Positions 33,636 to 43,293 are shown, counted from the stretch's first letter. The stretch: DNA of 56,252 nucleotides from Deltaproteobacteria bacterium UBA5756 (GCA_002418985.1 DIFE01000157.1:1-56252), one strand, 5' to 3'. Numbers and translations are program-made. Notes: generated by a model not told the origin, from the sequence alone.

Positions 33636-34909
33636 TCGGAATAGGAATTATAGGTCTGGGAACGGTAGGAACGGGAACATACAGGATCTTGACGGAGCAT
33701 GCCGGCCTTATACGCAAGAGGACGGGTCTCGATATCGGGGTCGTCAGGGTGGCCGAGGTCGATCCGCGCAAGATAAAAGGAAAAGGCGTCGATCGGGCCA
33801 TTGTAACCTCCGATGCCATGGAACTGATCCGCGACGACAGGGTGAACATAGTCGTGGAACTCATCGGCGGCACGCATCCCGCCGCAGATTTCATCAGTGC
33901 CGCCCTCAATCTGAAGAAACAGGTTGTGACGGCAAACAAGGCGCTTCTCGCCCAGCAGGGTGACGACCTCTTCCGGCTCGCGGCAAAGAACGGATGCGAG
34001 ATCGGTTTCGAGGCCTCCGTCTGCGGCGGCATACCGGTGATCCGCGCCATCCGCGACGGCCTCGTCGGCAACGATCTGACCTACATACTGGGGATCCTGA
34101 ACGGCACGAGCAACTACATACTCTCGCGGATGACGGAAGAGGGCATGTCCTTCCCCGCGGCGCTCAATGAGGCCCAGCAGAAGGGCTATGCCGAGAAGGA
34201 TCCGACCTTCGATATCGAGGGTATAGACGCGGCCCACAAACTCGCCTTGCTGGTGAGACTTGCCTTTGCCTCCCCCATTACGATGGACAGGATTACAACG
34301 CGGGGGATAGCGAAGATTGACCCTGTGGACATCGGCTTCGCCCGCGACTTCGGGTACAAGATAAAATTGCTTGCCATTGCCAGGAAGATGGGCACGGGGG
34401 TCGAGGCCCGGGTCGAGCCGGCGATGCTTCCCGTCAACCACCCCATGAGCAGCGTGAACGGAGTCTATAATGCGGTGTACATCGTCGGCGACATGGTAGG
34501 CCCCAACCTTTTCTACGGAAAGGGCGCGGGAAGCGAGGCCACGGGAAGCGCCGTCGTAAGCGATATCGTCGATATGGCCAAGAGGATCACCTCGGGGGGC
34601 CCGACGGGCGCCCGTGGCTTGAGCGCCACCGGACGGTACAAACAGGGCAAGGGTTCCCCTGTCCCGTACTACCTGAGAGTAATGGCCCAGGACCGGCCGG
34701 GGGTGCTGTCAAAGATATCGGGCATCCTTTCGGAATACGGGATAAGCATATCGGCGGTAACGCAGCAGGGCCGAAAGCTCGGCGGCTATGTTCCTGTCGT
34801 CATGGTGACCCACGATGCCTCCGAAGAGGGTCTCAGGAAGGCAAAGGAAGAGATAGACAGAATCTCCTTCACGCAGGGGGAGAGCGTCCACATAAGGATA
34901 GAAGAATAA
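33632..34909 (+). CDS. hom: Homoserine dehydrogenase
   Basis: This 425-residue enzyme reduces aspartate semialdehyde to homoserine for threonine and methionine. It has the Rossmann start IGIGIIGLGTVGTGTYR, the substrate region GTSNYILSRM and DPTFDIEGIDAAHKL, and a C-terminal ACT domain (DRPGVLSKISGILSEYGISI), which usually senses threonine. The ATG overlaps the aminotransferase stop. Confidence 0.97.
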   Translation: MIGIGIIGLGTVGTGTYRILTEHAGLIRKRTGLDIGVVRVAEVDPRKIKGKGVDRAIVTSDAMELIRDDRVNIVVELIGGTHPAADFISAALNLKKQVVTANKALLAQQGDDLFRLAAKNGCEIGFEASVCGGIPVIRAIRDGLVGNDLTYILGILNGTSNYILSRMTEEGMSFPAALNEAQQKGYAEKDPTFDIEGIDAAHKLALLVRLAFASPITMDRITTRGIAKIDPVDIGFARDFGYKIKLLAIARKMGTGVEARVEPAMLPVNHPMSSVNGVYNAVYIVGDMVGPNLFYGKGAGSEATGSAVVSDIVDMAKRITSGGPTGARGLSATGRYKQGKGSPVPYYLRVMAQDRPGVLSKISGILSEYGISISAVTQQGRKLGGYVPVVMVTHDASEEGLRKAKEEIDRISFTQGESVHIRIEE

Positions 34910-34934
34910 TTGGCTCGTTGAGGGGCTCGAACAC

Positions 34935-36122
34935 ATGAAGTTTATTGTTCTTATCGGAGACGGCATGGCGGATTTCCCCCTTGAGGAACTCGGCGGAAAG
35001 ACACCGCTCATGGCCGCAAACAAACCAAACATGAACACGATGGCCCGCGGCGGCCTTGTCGGCAGGGTAAAGACCGTTCCCGACGGTTTTTCCCCGGGCA
35101 GCGACGTGGCGGGAATGTCCATATTCGGGTACGATCCCGCGCTTTATTATACCGGCAGGGCACCCATAGAGGCCTTCGGTATGGGTATCCCCATGGGCCC
35201 CGACGATGTGGCTTACCGGTGCAACCTTGTCAATATCGGAACCTCCGACGGCGGCGATATGATGAACGACTACTCCGGCGGCCATATCTCCACAGAGGAG
35301 GGAAAGGTCCTTATCGGGTCCCTGAACGAAGAGTTGGGAACCCCAGAGATCGCCTTTTTCCCCGGGGTCGGGTACCGCCACATCATGATCTGGAAAGGCG
35401 GCGCCTGGGATCTCGCAACGACCCCTCCCCATGATATAACGGGAAAACACATCGGGGACTATCTTCCCAGCGGCGACGGGGCCGCGACGGTAAGATCTCT
35501 CATGGACCGTTCCCGCCGGATACTTGCATCGGCCGATCTCAACAGAAGGCGCACCGATGAGGGCAAACTGCCGGCGAACAGCATATGGCTCTGGGGCCAG
35601 GGCAAAAGGGCGGCACTTCCGCCATTCAAGGAAAAATTCGGCCTCACGGGGGCAACGGTCTGCGCGGTGGACCTGGTGAGGGGCATTTCAAGCCTTGTCG
35701 GATTCACAACCCCCGTCATCGAAGGGGCGACGGGATATCTCGACACAGATTACGGCGCTAAAGCCCGGGCGGCCCTCGGTCTGCTTAAGGACCACGATAT
35801 TGTCTACATCCACGTGGAGGCGCCTGATGAGGCGTCCCACAACGGAAGCATTCCGGAAAAGATAAAGGCCATCGAGCGTATCGACAGGGATGTGCTCGGC
35901 GTCCTCATGAAGGAAACGGACAAGGACACGAGGTTTCTCATCGTCACCGACCACGCAACACCGATCGCGATGAGGACCCACTACGCCACCCCGGTGCCCT
36001 TTGCCGTATACGACAGGAATAATCCTGCCTCCGGCGGCAGGGACTATGATGAAGAAGCGGGCGGGGCGGTAATAAGCGGTGAAGAAATGATAAAGGTCCT
36101 TATCGGGGGTCACAGGCAATGA
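34935..36122 (+). CDS. ApgM-type phosphoglycerate mutase-like protein
   Basis: This 395-residue alkaline-phosphatase-fold protein matches the archaeal-type cofactor-independent phosphoglycerate mutase family. Metal residues lie in LIGDGMADFP, the phosphorylated serine in FSPGSDVAGMSIFGYDP, and late motifs in HVEAPDEASHNG and VTDHATP. It follows hom by 25 bases. The same pairing in other bacteria led to its proposed role as a homoserine kinase substitute, so its function may be threonine synthesis rather than glycolysis. No thrB or thrC is in the window. Confidence 0.85.
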   Translation: MKFIVLIGDGMADFPLEELGGKTPLMAANKPNMNTMARGGLVGRVKTVPDGFSPGSDVAGMSIFGYDPALYYTGRAPIEAFGMGIPMGPDDVAYRCNLVNIGTSDGGDMMNDYSGGHISTEEGKVLIGSLNEELGTPEIAFFPGVGYRHIMIWKGGAWDLATTPPHDITGKHIGDYLPSGDGAATVRSLMDRSRRILASADLNRRRTDEGKLPANSIWLWGQGKRAALPPFKEKFGLTGATVCAVDLVRGISSLVGFTTPVIEGATGYLDTDYGAKARAALGLLKDHDIVYIHVEAPDEASHNGSIPEKIKAIERIDRDVLGVLMKETDKDTRFLIVTDHATPIAMRTHYATPVPFAVYDRNNPASGGRDYDEEAGGAVISGEEMIKVLIGGHRQ

Positions 36123-37768
36123 GACAGAAATTCATCTTTGTAACGGGCGGCGTCGTATCGTCACTGGGAAAGGGAATAGCAGCGGCATCCATCGGAGCGC
36201 TTCTTGAGTCACGAGGGCTCAATATCATGATCAAGAAGCTCGATCCTTATATTAATGTTGACCCGGGGACAATGAACCCCTTCCAGCATGGTGAGGTCTT
36301 CGTAACCGAAGACGGGGCCGAAACGGACCTCGATCTCGGTCATTACGAGCGTTTTACCACCGCCACCTTTTCAAAGAAGTGCAACTTCACGACAGGGCAG
36401 GTTTACGATACGGTCATCTCCCGCGAACGAAAGGGAGAGTACCTCGGCGGCACCGTCCAGGTCATTCCCCATATCACCGACGAGATAAAGCGCCGGGTTC
36501 TTGACGTGGATGAAGGCATCGACGTCGTCATCGTGGAGATAGGCGGCACCGTCGGCGACATCGAAGGGTTGCCCTTCCTGGAGGCCATACGCCAGCTTCG
36601 CAACGATCTCGGAAAGGAAAATTCCCTCTTCGTCCACCTCACGCTTGTCCCGTTTATCAAGACAGCCGACGAAATGAAGACCAAGCCGACCCAGCACAGC
36701 GTGAATGAACTCAGAAGGATCGGCATCCAGCCGGACATCCTGCTGTGCAGGACCGAGCGGCCTCTGTCGCAGGGCCTCAAGGACAAAATATCCCTTTTCT
36801 GCAACGTGGAAAAGGACGCCGTAATCGCCGCCAAGGACGCCGACATCATCTACGAGGTCCTCATCGCCTTCCACAACGAGGGACTCGATGAAAAGATAAC
36901 GCAGCTCCTCAATATCTGGGCTAAAAAACCGGACCTTTCCAAGTGGGAGGCCATCGGCGACGCCATAAAGAACCCGAAGAAAGAGGTCGACATCGCCCTC
37001 GTCGGGAAGTACGTGAAACTCAAGGATTCCTACAAGAGCCTCAACGAGGCCCTCGTTCACGGCGGGATTGCGAATGACTGCAAGGTCAACATCCGCTACG
37101 TCGACTCCGAAGACATCGAAAAAGGCATTACCTCGGACCTGTTCAATGTCGACGGCATCCTGGTGCCGGGCGGCTTCGGCGACCGCGGCATTGAGGGAAA
37201 GATCAATGCCATAGAACACGCACGGGAGAAGAAGATACCCTTTTTCGGCCTGTGCCTGGGGATGCAGCTTGCGGTCGTCGAGATCGGGCGGCACCTGGCC
37301 GGCTGCAAGGACGCCAACAGCTGCGAATTCAACGAGAAGACCCCCTACCCTCTCATATACCTCATCGAGCAGTTTGTGGACAGGGAAGACCACCTTCAGA
37401 CACGCGACCAGTATTCCGACAAGGGTGGCACCATGAGGCTCGGGGCCTATCCCTGCGCACTCAAGCCCGGCACCCTGGCGCACAAGGCCTACGGAAGGGA
37501 CGTGGTGCAGGAGAGACACCGGCATCGCTACGAATTCAATATGAAATACCGCGAGCAGCTCGAGAAAAGCGGTATGATCGTATCGGGCATCTCCCCGGAC
37601 GGGACTCTCGTGGAGATCGTAGAGATGAAGGGCCACCCCTGGTTTTTGGGATGCCAGTTCCACCCTGAGTTCAAATCGAAGCCTTTTGACCCCCATCCGC
37701 TTTTCAGGGATTTCATCAAGGCCTCGCTGAAAGGCAGGCAGGAGAGGCAGAAGTGCAAAAAGAAGTAA
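36119..37768 (+). CDS. pyrG: CTP synthase
   Basis: This 549-residue enzyme aminates UTP to CTP. The synthetase domain starts FIFVTGGVVSSLGKGIAAAS (P-loop-like). The glutaminase domain has GLCLGMQ (about Cys379) and CQFHPEFKS. The ATG overlaps the apgM stop (ATGA), and its last 16 bases overlap kdsA. Link to kdsA is functional: CTP is needed to make CMP-Kdo. Confidence 0.97.
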   Translation: MRQKFIFVTGGVVSSLGKGIAAASIGALLESRGLNIMIKKLDPYINVDPGTMNPFQHGEVFVTEDGAETDLDLGHYERFTTATFSKKCNFTTGQVYDTVISRERKGEYLGGTVQVIPHITDEIKRRVLDVDEGIDVVIVEIGGTVGDIEGLPFLEAIRQLRNDLGKENSLFVHLTLVPFIKTADEMKTKPTQHSVNELRRIGIQPDILLCRTERPLSQGLKDKISLFCNVEKDAVIAAKDADIIYEVLIAFHNEGLDEKITQLLNIWAKKPDLSKWEAIGDAIKNPKKEVDIALVGKYVKLKDSYKSLNEALVHGGIANDCKVNIRYVDSEDIEKGITSDLFNVDGILVPGGFGDRGIEGKINAIEHAREKKIPFFGLCLGMQLAVVEIGRHLAGCKDANSCEFNEKTPYPLIYLIEQFVDREDHLQTRDQYSDKGGTMRLGAYPCALKPGTLAHKAYGRDVVQERHRHRYEFNMKYREQLEKSGMIVSGISPDGTLVEIVEMKGHPWFLGCQFHPEFKSKPFDPHPLFRDFIKASLKGRQERQKCKKK

Positions 37769-38574
37769 CCGTCGGCAGTATCACTATCGGCCGCAGGCCA
37801 TTTGTCTTCATCGGCGGCCCCTGTGTAATCGAGGGCAGGGACATAACATTGAGGACGGCGGAGACCATTGCAGGGATAACGCGGCGGCTGGGCCTGCCTT
37901 TTATCTTCAAATCTTCCTACGACAAGGCGAACAGGACGTCCATAGCGGGGTTCAGGGGGCCGGGCATCGACGAGGGGCTTTCGATCCTTGAGGAGGTAAA
38001 GACAAAGATCGGCGTACCGGTTCTGACAGACGTCCACTCCGCGGTCGAGGCCGCAGCGGCAGCGGCAGTCGTCGATGTCCTGCAGGTGCCGGCGCTCCTG
38101 TCGCGGCAGACGGATATCCTTACAGCATGCGGCAGGACCGGCAGGGCCGTCAACATCAAGAAGGGCCAGTTTCTTTCCCCCCGCGACATGGTGCATGCCA
38201 TCAGGAAGGTGGAATCCACGGGGAATACCAATATAATGGTTACGGAACGGGGAACCTCTTTCGGATATCATGCCCTGGTCAACGATTTTCGGGCCATCCC
38301 CATCATGCGGGATTTCGGTTATCCCGTTGTGTTCGATGCAACCCACAGCGTTCAGCAGCCCTCGGCCATGACGGACCGCTCCGGAGGGGAAAGCCGTTTC
38401 ATCGTGCCCCTTGCCCGGGCGGCGGCGGCTGTCGGCGTGGAAGGAATATTCATGGAAGTCCATCCCGATCCGAAAACGGCCCTGTGCGACGGAGAGAACT
38501 CCCTTGCCCTTGATCAACTGGAGCCGGTCCTCAAGACGCTCAAGGCAATCGAGGAGGCCCTGTGGACCAGCTGA
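37753..38574 (+). CDS. kdsA: 3-deoxy-8-phosphooctulonate (Kdo-8-P) synthase
   Basis: This 273-residue enzyme condenses arabinose-5-phosphate and PEP to Kdo-8-P. Motifs are FIGGPCVIEGRD, FKSSYDKANRTS, the KdsA-type DVLQVPALLSRQTD, and DATHSVQQP. GTG start with AGGAGAGG upstream, inside the pyrG end. Cys in GPCVIEG fits a metal-dependent type, though this needs comparison. It is followed by the enzyme that makes its sugar substrate. Confidence 0.96.
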   Translation: MQKEVTVGSITIGRRPFVFIGGPCVIEGRDITLRTAETIAGITRRLGLPFIFKSSYDKANRTSIAGFRGPGIDEGLSILEEVKTKIGVPVLTDVHSAVEAAAAAAVVDVLQVPALLSRQTDILTACGRTGRAVNIKKGQFLSPRDMVHAIRKVESTGNTNIMVTERGTSFGYHALVNDFRAIPIMRDFGYPVVFDATHSVQQPSAMTDRSGGESRFIVPLARAAAAVGVEGIFMEVHPDPKTALCDGENSLALDQLEPVLKTLKAIEEALWTS

Positions 38575-39530
38575 AGACCGGAAAGGACGTCCTGAGGAAA
38601 GAGGCCGAAGCGCTCCTGAAGGTCATGGAGGGCCTCGACGAGACATTCAACAAGGCAGCGGACATCATCTACGGGTGCACCGGACGGGTTGTCCTGACGG
38701 GCATGGGCAAGTCGGGCCTCGTCTGCAAGAAGATCGCCTCGACGCTGTCGAGCACGGGTACGCCAGCACTGTTCGTCCACCCGGCGGACTCGCTCCACGG
38801 TGACCTGGGAATGCTCCAGCGCGGAGACGTGCTTATCATCGTGAGCAACAGCGGAGAAACGGAAGAGGTCCTGAAGATCATGCCCTGGATCAAGCGCCTT
38901 GATATCCCCGTCGTCACCATAACGGGGAATGGTGCATCAACGATTGCCCGGTTGGGAGACGTGACCCTGGCGGTCAATGTCGACGAGGCGTGCCCGTACA
39001 ACGTGGTGCCCACATCGAGTACCACGGCCACCCTGGCACTGGGAGACGCGCTTGCCATCGCGGTCATGGAAAAACGCGCCTTCAAGGTTGAGGATTTCGC
39101 CCTGCTTCATCCCGGAGGTTCCCTGGGGAGGAGATTGTTTCTCAGGGTGGAAGACCTCATGCATTCCGGAGAAGCGATTCCCCGTGTTTCCGAAGATACC
39201 TCAATGAAAGACGCCATCCTGGAGATAACATCGAAGAGGCTTGGGGTGACCGGGGTTTACGATCGTGACGGCCGCCTTGCCGGGATTATAACGGACGGCG
39301 ATTTGAGACGGGCAGTCGAACGCTATGACGATTCGCTTCTTGCAAAGAAGGCCTCCGATGTGATGACGGTGAGGCCCAAGGTCATTGATAAGGATGCCCT
39401 CGCCGCTTATGCGCTTAAAAAGATGGAGGATTTTTCGATTACATCCCTTTTTGTGGTCGATGACGAAGAACGCGTCCGGCCCGTAGGGATCATACATATC
39501 CATGACCTGTTGAAGGCAAAGGTGGTATAG
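38562..39530 (+). CDS. kdsD: Arabinose-5-phosphate isomerase
   Basis: This 322-residue protein converts ribulose-5-P to arabinose-5-P for Kdo. A SIS domain (TGMGKSGLVCKKIASTLSST, VSNSGETEEV) is followed by two CBS domains (about 200-320), the usual KpsF/KdsD layout. It starts with GTG after GAGGAGG in the kdsA end (13-base overlap). A gap of 76 bases before the next gene shows nothing notable; kdsC is not next to it. Confidence 0.95.
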   Translation: MDQLKTGKDVLRKEAEALLKVMEGLDETFNKAADIIYGCTGRVVLTGMGKSGLVCKKIASTLSSTGTPALFVHPADSLHGDLGMLQRGDVLIIVSNSGETEEVLKIMPWIKRLDIPVVTITGNGASTIARLGDVTLAVNVDEACPYNVVPTSSTTATLALGDALAIAVMEKRAFKVEDFALLHPGGSLGRRLFLRVEDLMHSGEAIPRVSEDTSMKDAILEITSKRLGVTGVYDRDGRLAGIITDGDLRRAVERYDDSLLAKKASDVMTVRPKVIDKDALAAYALKKMEDFSITSLFVVDDEERVRPVGIIHIHDLLKAKVV

Positions 39531-39606
39531 GGACGAATCCGGCCAGGGGCGGGCAACCGCCTTCTTTCGATAATGAAGGATGCCCTTACGTCACATATGA
39601 GGACAG

Positions 39607-40527
39607 ATGAGCAACAGAAAGATCATTGTATTCGTTTCATTCGCGTGCATCATGGCAAGCCTTGTTCTTGCATTCTATTTCTTCATAAACAAACCCGAGA
39701 GACAGGCGGCCCCCGCACTCAAGGGTACGGGGAAGGCCATAGTCTTCAAGGACGTGAAATACACCGGTGAGAGGCGCGGTGTCGTTGACTGGGAGCTGAC
39801 CGCCAAGGTGGCCCGCAAGTATATAGACAAGCCTCTCATCGAACTTGACGACCTGAAGGGTCTCTACAAGCCCAAGCCCGATACGGTCATCGAGTTCACC
39901 GGGACCAAAGGCTCCATGGACACTGAAAAGGAGTCCGGCAGGGTGGATAACGTCCAGGTCTTCTACGGGGGTGAGTACACCCTCAAGAGCCCCTATATGG
40001 ATTTCGATTTCAAGAACGGAATTACGGCCACAAAGGATGCTGTTGATATAAAGGGTGAAAAGATAGACATGCAGGGCGTCGGACTTCTTGCCAACACGGC
40101 CGAGGAGACCCTGCGGCTCTTATCCGACGTGGCGGGTATCATCACCACGGACAACGCGAAAAGATATCGTTTCCAGTCGGACACGCTGCTCTATTACTTC
40201 CAGCAGAGCACCTATATCCTTGAGGGGAAGGTGATCCTGAAGGGAGAAGACCTGGACATGGTTTGCGACATAGTCCACATATACAGCACCAATAACGAAG
40301 TGGACCGTATCGAGGCCGACGGCAACGTCCGTGTGACATCGAAAGGCACTGTTGCGAAAAGTGAGAAGGCAGTATATCATTTTAAGGAAGGCAAGATAGT
40401 GTTCACCCAATCTCCAAGGGTATTCAAGGACAATGTGGAAATGAAGGGAGAGCGTGTGGTATACACGACGACTGACGGGAAGCTGTCCGTCGAGAGACCG
40501 AAGATCAGAATGGAAAAAGGGAAATAG
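39607..40527 (+). CDS. LptC-LptA (OstA) fusion-like LPS export protein
   Basis: This 306-residue protein has one N-terminal membrane segment (about 5-27), then two stretches of beta-jellyroll character. The first half resembles LptC (FKDVKYTGERRGVVDWELTA). The second resembles the OstA/LptA repeat (YILEGKVILKGEDLDMVCD, IEADGNVRVTSKG, VVYTTTDGKL). LptC is normally about 190 residues and LptA about 180, as separate genes. The single protein, followed directly by lptB, suggests a fused inner-membrane-to-periplasm bridge. Confidence 0.82.
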   Translation: MSNRKIIVFVSFACIMASLVLAFYFFINKPERQAAPALKGTGKAIVFKDVKYTGERRGVVDWELTAKVARKYIDKPLIELDDLKGLYKPKPDTVIEFTGTKGSMDTEKESGRVDNVQVFYGGEYTLKSPYMDFDFKNGITATKDAVDIKGEKIDMQGVGLLANTAEETLRLLSDVAGIITTDNAKRYRFQSDTLLYYFQQSTYILEGKVILKGEDLDMVCDIVHIYSTNNEVDRIEADGNVRVTSKGTVAKSEKAVYHFKEGKIVFTQSPRVFKDNVEMKGERVVYTTTDGKLSVERPKIRMEKGK

Positions 40528-40532
40528 CGGTC

Positions 40533-41270
40533 ATGAAATCAACGCTGGCCGCAGAAGGCCTGTCAAAAATATACAATTCCAGGAGGGTGGTCGACGGGAT
40601 CAGCATGTACATGGAAACCGGTGAGATCGTCGGTCTTTTCGGTCCCAACGGCGCCGGGAAGACAACGTCGTTCTACATGATCATCGGTTTCATCAAACCC
40701 AATGGGGGAAAGATCCTTTTGAACGGTGAAAACATCACCGATCTTCCCATGTTCATGAGGGCGAGGAAAGGCATAACCTACCTCCCGCAGGAGCCGTCCG
40801 TCTTCAAGAAGATGACCGTCAGGGACAACCTCAAGGCGATCCTCGAATTTCTCGGCACCGATTCCGACCTGATCAACCATCGCGTAATCGAAATACTGGA
40901 GTCTTTCAAGCTGGAGCACCTCGCGAACAACAGCGCCGATTCGCTCTCCGGCGGGGAGCGAAGGAGGCTCGAGATAGCGCGCGCGCTCATGACGTCGCCG
41001 CACTTCATGCTCCTTGACGAGCCCTTTTCCGGCATAGACCCGATTTCCGTATCGGATCTGAAGAAGATAATCTACGGCCTCAAGCAACGGGGCATCGGCA
41101 TATTGCTCTCCGACCACAATGTTCGCGAGTCGCTCCCCATATGCGACCGGGCTTACGTAGTCAATGCGGGGAAGGTCCTCCTGGAAGGCACGCCGGAAAG
41201 CGTGGCCCAGGACAAGATCGTGAGAGAAGTGTATCTCGGCGAGGAATTTAACATCGATGTTGGAGCTTAA
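40533..41270 (+). CDS. lptB: LPS export ABC transporter ATPase LptB
   Basis: This 245-residue ATPase powers LPS extraction with LptFG. Walker A is GPNGAGKTT, the signature is LSGGERRRLEIARA, Walker B FMLLDEPFSGIDP and the switch histidine lies in LLSDHN. It follows the LptC/A gene by five bases and overlaps rpoN by 14 bases, a common lptB-rpoN arrangement. Confidence 0.97.
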   Translation: MKSTLAAEGLSKIYNSRRVVDGISMYMETGEIVGLFGPNGAGKTTSFYMIIGFIKPNGGKILLNGENITDLPMFMRARKGITYLPQEPSVFKKMTVRDNLKAILEFLGTDSDLINHRVIEILESFKLEHLANNSADSLSGGERRRLEIARALMTSPHFMLLDEPFSGIDPISVSDLKKIIYGLKQRGIGILLSDHNVRESLPICDRAYVVNAGKVLLEGTPESVAQDKIVREVYLGEEFNIDVGA

Positions 41271-42624
41271 ACAAACACAGAAACTCTCGCCTGTGCTGAC
41301 AGTGCAGCTGCAGCAGGCCATCAAACTCCTGCAGCTCTCCAAGCTGGAGCTCGTGGAGGCGATCGAACTGGAGATGAAGGAAAATCCCATCCTGGAGATC
41401 GGCGACGAGCAGCCGCGGGAAGAGGCACCCGAGGAAACACAGGAAGAAAAACGGGAGATGGAAGAACTTCTGGAGCGTTATTCGCCGTCCGAAGAATATT
41501 TCCCGGGCGAGGAAAAGGAAGCACCCGACTATGAGAACATGGTCAGAAAGACCTATAATCTCAGGGACCACCTGAGGTGGCAGATCGGCCTTTCGGATTT
41601 CGATGCCCATGAGCGGGTTGTCGCGGAATGGATCATCGGGAACGTCGACGACAACGGGTACCTCATCTACAGCCTTGAAGAGATTGCCAGGGACTCCGGA
41701 TTTCCCGTGGAAGTTTTGGAGCCCGTGCTGAAAAAGGTACAGAAGCTGGACCCTGCGGGTGTTGGAGCCCGCGACCTCAAGGAATGCATCCTCATTCAAT
41801 ATGAAATGTCAGGTCAGAAAGACCCTGTCTTCGAAAGCGTTGTCGCGAATCATTTCGATCAATTCCAGCACAATAACCTTAAAGGCATAGCGAAGTCCAC
41901 GGGGTTTCCCATAGAGAAGATCAAGGAGGTCTTTGAAAAGATCAAATCCTTCGATCCGAAACCGGGGAGGAACTTCAGTGACGAGTTCGTGTCCTACGTA
42001 GTCCCCGACGTATACGTGGCAAAGGGCGAGGAGGGGTTTGACATTGCCCTGAACAACGACGACATTCCGGAACTCCGGATGAGCCGGTACTACCTGGGGC
42101 TTGCGACGGACAGGAAGGTAAACGGCGAAACCAAGAGATACATAAAGAACAAGATGAAACAGGCGGAATGGTTCATCAAGAGCATCCAGCAGCGGCAGAG
42201 GACGCTCTTCCTCGTCGCGCAGAGTATCGTGAACTTCCAGCGGGAGTTCTTCGACAAAGGCCTTCGATCGCTCAAACCCCTTATCCTGAAGGACGTTGCC
42301 CAGGATGTCGGGGTGCACGAATCCACCGTAAGCCGCATAACCACGAGCAAATACATGAGTACGCCCCACGGTGTGTACGAGATGAAGTTCTTCTTCCCCA
42401 CAAGCATCAACAAGGGGGAGGGGGACCCGCTCTCCACCAATGTCGTCATGGACCTCATAGCGGAACTCGTGAAGAAGGAAGAGAAGAAGAAACCTTTTAC
42501 CGACGATGAGATAGCCCACATCCTGAAATCGCGTTATGATATCAACATTGCACGGCGCACTGTGGCGAAATACCGGGAGATACTCAACATACGGTCTTCC
42601 CGGGAAAGGACGGTGACAGACTAA
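41257..42624 (+). CDS. rpoN: RNA polymerase sigma-54 factor
   Basis: This 455-residue sigma factor has the three standard regions: a glutamine/leucine-rich activator-interacting start (LSPVLTVQLQQAIKLLQLSK), an acidic linker, the core-binding domain, and the C-terminal helix-turn-helix with the RpoN box ARRTVAKYRE (about 431-440). It recognises -24/-12 promoters with enhancer-binding activators. It starts in the lptB end. Confidence 0.97.
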   Translation: MLELKQTQKLSPVLTVQLQQAIKLLQLSKLELVEAIELEMKENPILEIGDEQPREEAPEETQEEKREMEELLERYSPSEEYFPGEEKEAPDYENMVRKTYNLRDHLRWQIGLSDFDAHERVVAEWIIGNVDDNGYLIYSLEEIARDSGFPVEVLEPVLKKVQKLDPAGVGARDLKECILIQYEMSGQKDPVFESVVANHFDQFQHNNLKGIAKSTGFPIEKIKEVFEKIKSFDPKPGRNFSDEFVSYVVPDVYVAKGEEGFDIALNNDDIPELRMSRYYLGLATDRKVNGETKRYIKNKMKQAEWFIKSIQQRQRTLFLVAQSIVNFQREFFDKGLRSLKPLILKDVAQDVGVHESTVSRITTSKYMSTPHGVYEMKFFFPTSINKGEGDPLSTNVVMDLIAELVKKEEKKKPFTDDEIAHILKSRYDINIARRTVAKYREILNIRSSRERTVTD

Positions 42625-42687
42625 AGACAAAGATCCGATGCGGGACGCGTTTTTTGACGAATTACGTAATATTTTCGGGTAATTGGA

Positions 42688-42716
42688 TTGACACTATCCG
42701 GCATATCTGTTATTAA
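42688..42716 (+). promoter_or_regulatory. Promoter upstream of hpf
   Basis: TTGACA (42688-42693) and TATTAA (42711-42716) lie 17 bases apart. The predicted start site, near 42723, falls just before a hairpin. Confidence 0.65.
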
Positions 42717-42724
42717 TATGCGCG

Positions 42725-42750
42725 AAGGTTGGTGCATGCCAACCTCATTT
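42725..42750 (+). terminator. Hairpin plus T-run in the hpf leader
   Basis: AGGTTGG-TGCATG-CCAACCT (42726-42745) followed by CATTTTT is a 7-bp perfect stem with a T-rich tail. It could end rpoN transcripts, attenuate hpf or form the 5' end of the hpf mRNA. Confidence 0.5.
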
Positions 42751-42767
42751 TTATAAGCGGAGGCACT

Positions 42768-43292
42768 ATGGATATCACAACCAGCTTCAGGCACGTCGAT
42801 ACCAGCGAAAATGTAAGGCTGTATGTCGAAGAGAAGCTTTCCCGTCTTCAGAAGTACGTGGAGACACCTCTCGATATACACGTGGTAATTTCCCTTGAGC
42901 GGAAATATCGCCAGCGTATCGATGTCATGTTTACCATCAACGGGGTTGTCATTAATGCCCACGAGGTTATGGATGATATCTATGCGGCGATCGACAAGAT
43001 ACTGGACAAGCTCGAACGCAGGCTCACGAAGTACCGCGACAAGATGAAAGAGTACCGCGAGAGCAAGTCGAAACGCCCCGTCACTGAGACCGAAGGCCGG
43101 GACTCGGGTATTGTCGTGTCGCGGACCGTGGACGCCAAGCCCATGGATCCCGAAGAGGCCGTCATGCAGCTCAAGGCCTCGGGAGACATGTTCATGGTCT
43201 TTCGTGACAGTGAAAACGACAACGTGTGCATCGTTTACAAGAGGAAGGACGGAAAATTCAGCCTCATCGAAACGGCGGGCAAGGGACCTTAA
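42768..43292 (+). CDS. hpf: Long-form ribosome hibernation promoting factor
   Basis: This 174-residue protein dimerises and stores ribosomes in stationary phase. The N-terminal domain (about 1-100, ending in the helix ERRLTKYRDKMKEY) matches YfiA/HPF. The C-terminal domain (from about 120: KPMDPEEAVMQLKASGDMF) is the dimerisation part of the long form. GCGGAGG precedes the ATG at 42768; a longer in-frame start upstream overlaps the leader hairpin. It sits between rpoN and ptsN as in many proteobacteria. Confidence 0.95.
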   Translation: MDITTSFRHVDTSENVRLYVEEKLSRLQKYVETPLDIHVVISLERKYRQRIDVMFTINGVVINAHEVMDDIYAAIDKILDKLERRLTKYRDKMKEYRESKSKRPVTETEGRDSGIVVSRTVDAKPMDPEEAVMQLKASGDMFMVFRDSENDNVCIVYKRKDGKFSLIETAGKGP

Positions 43293-43293
43293 T

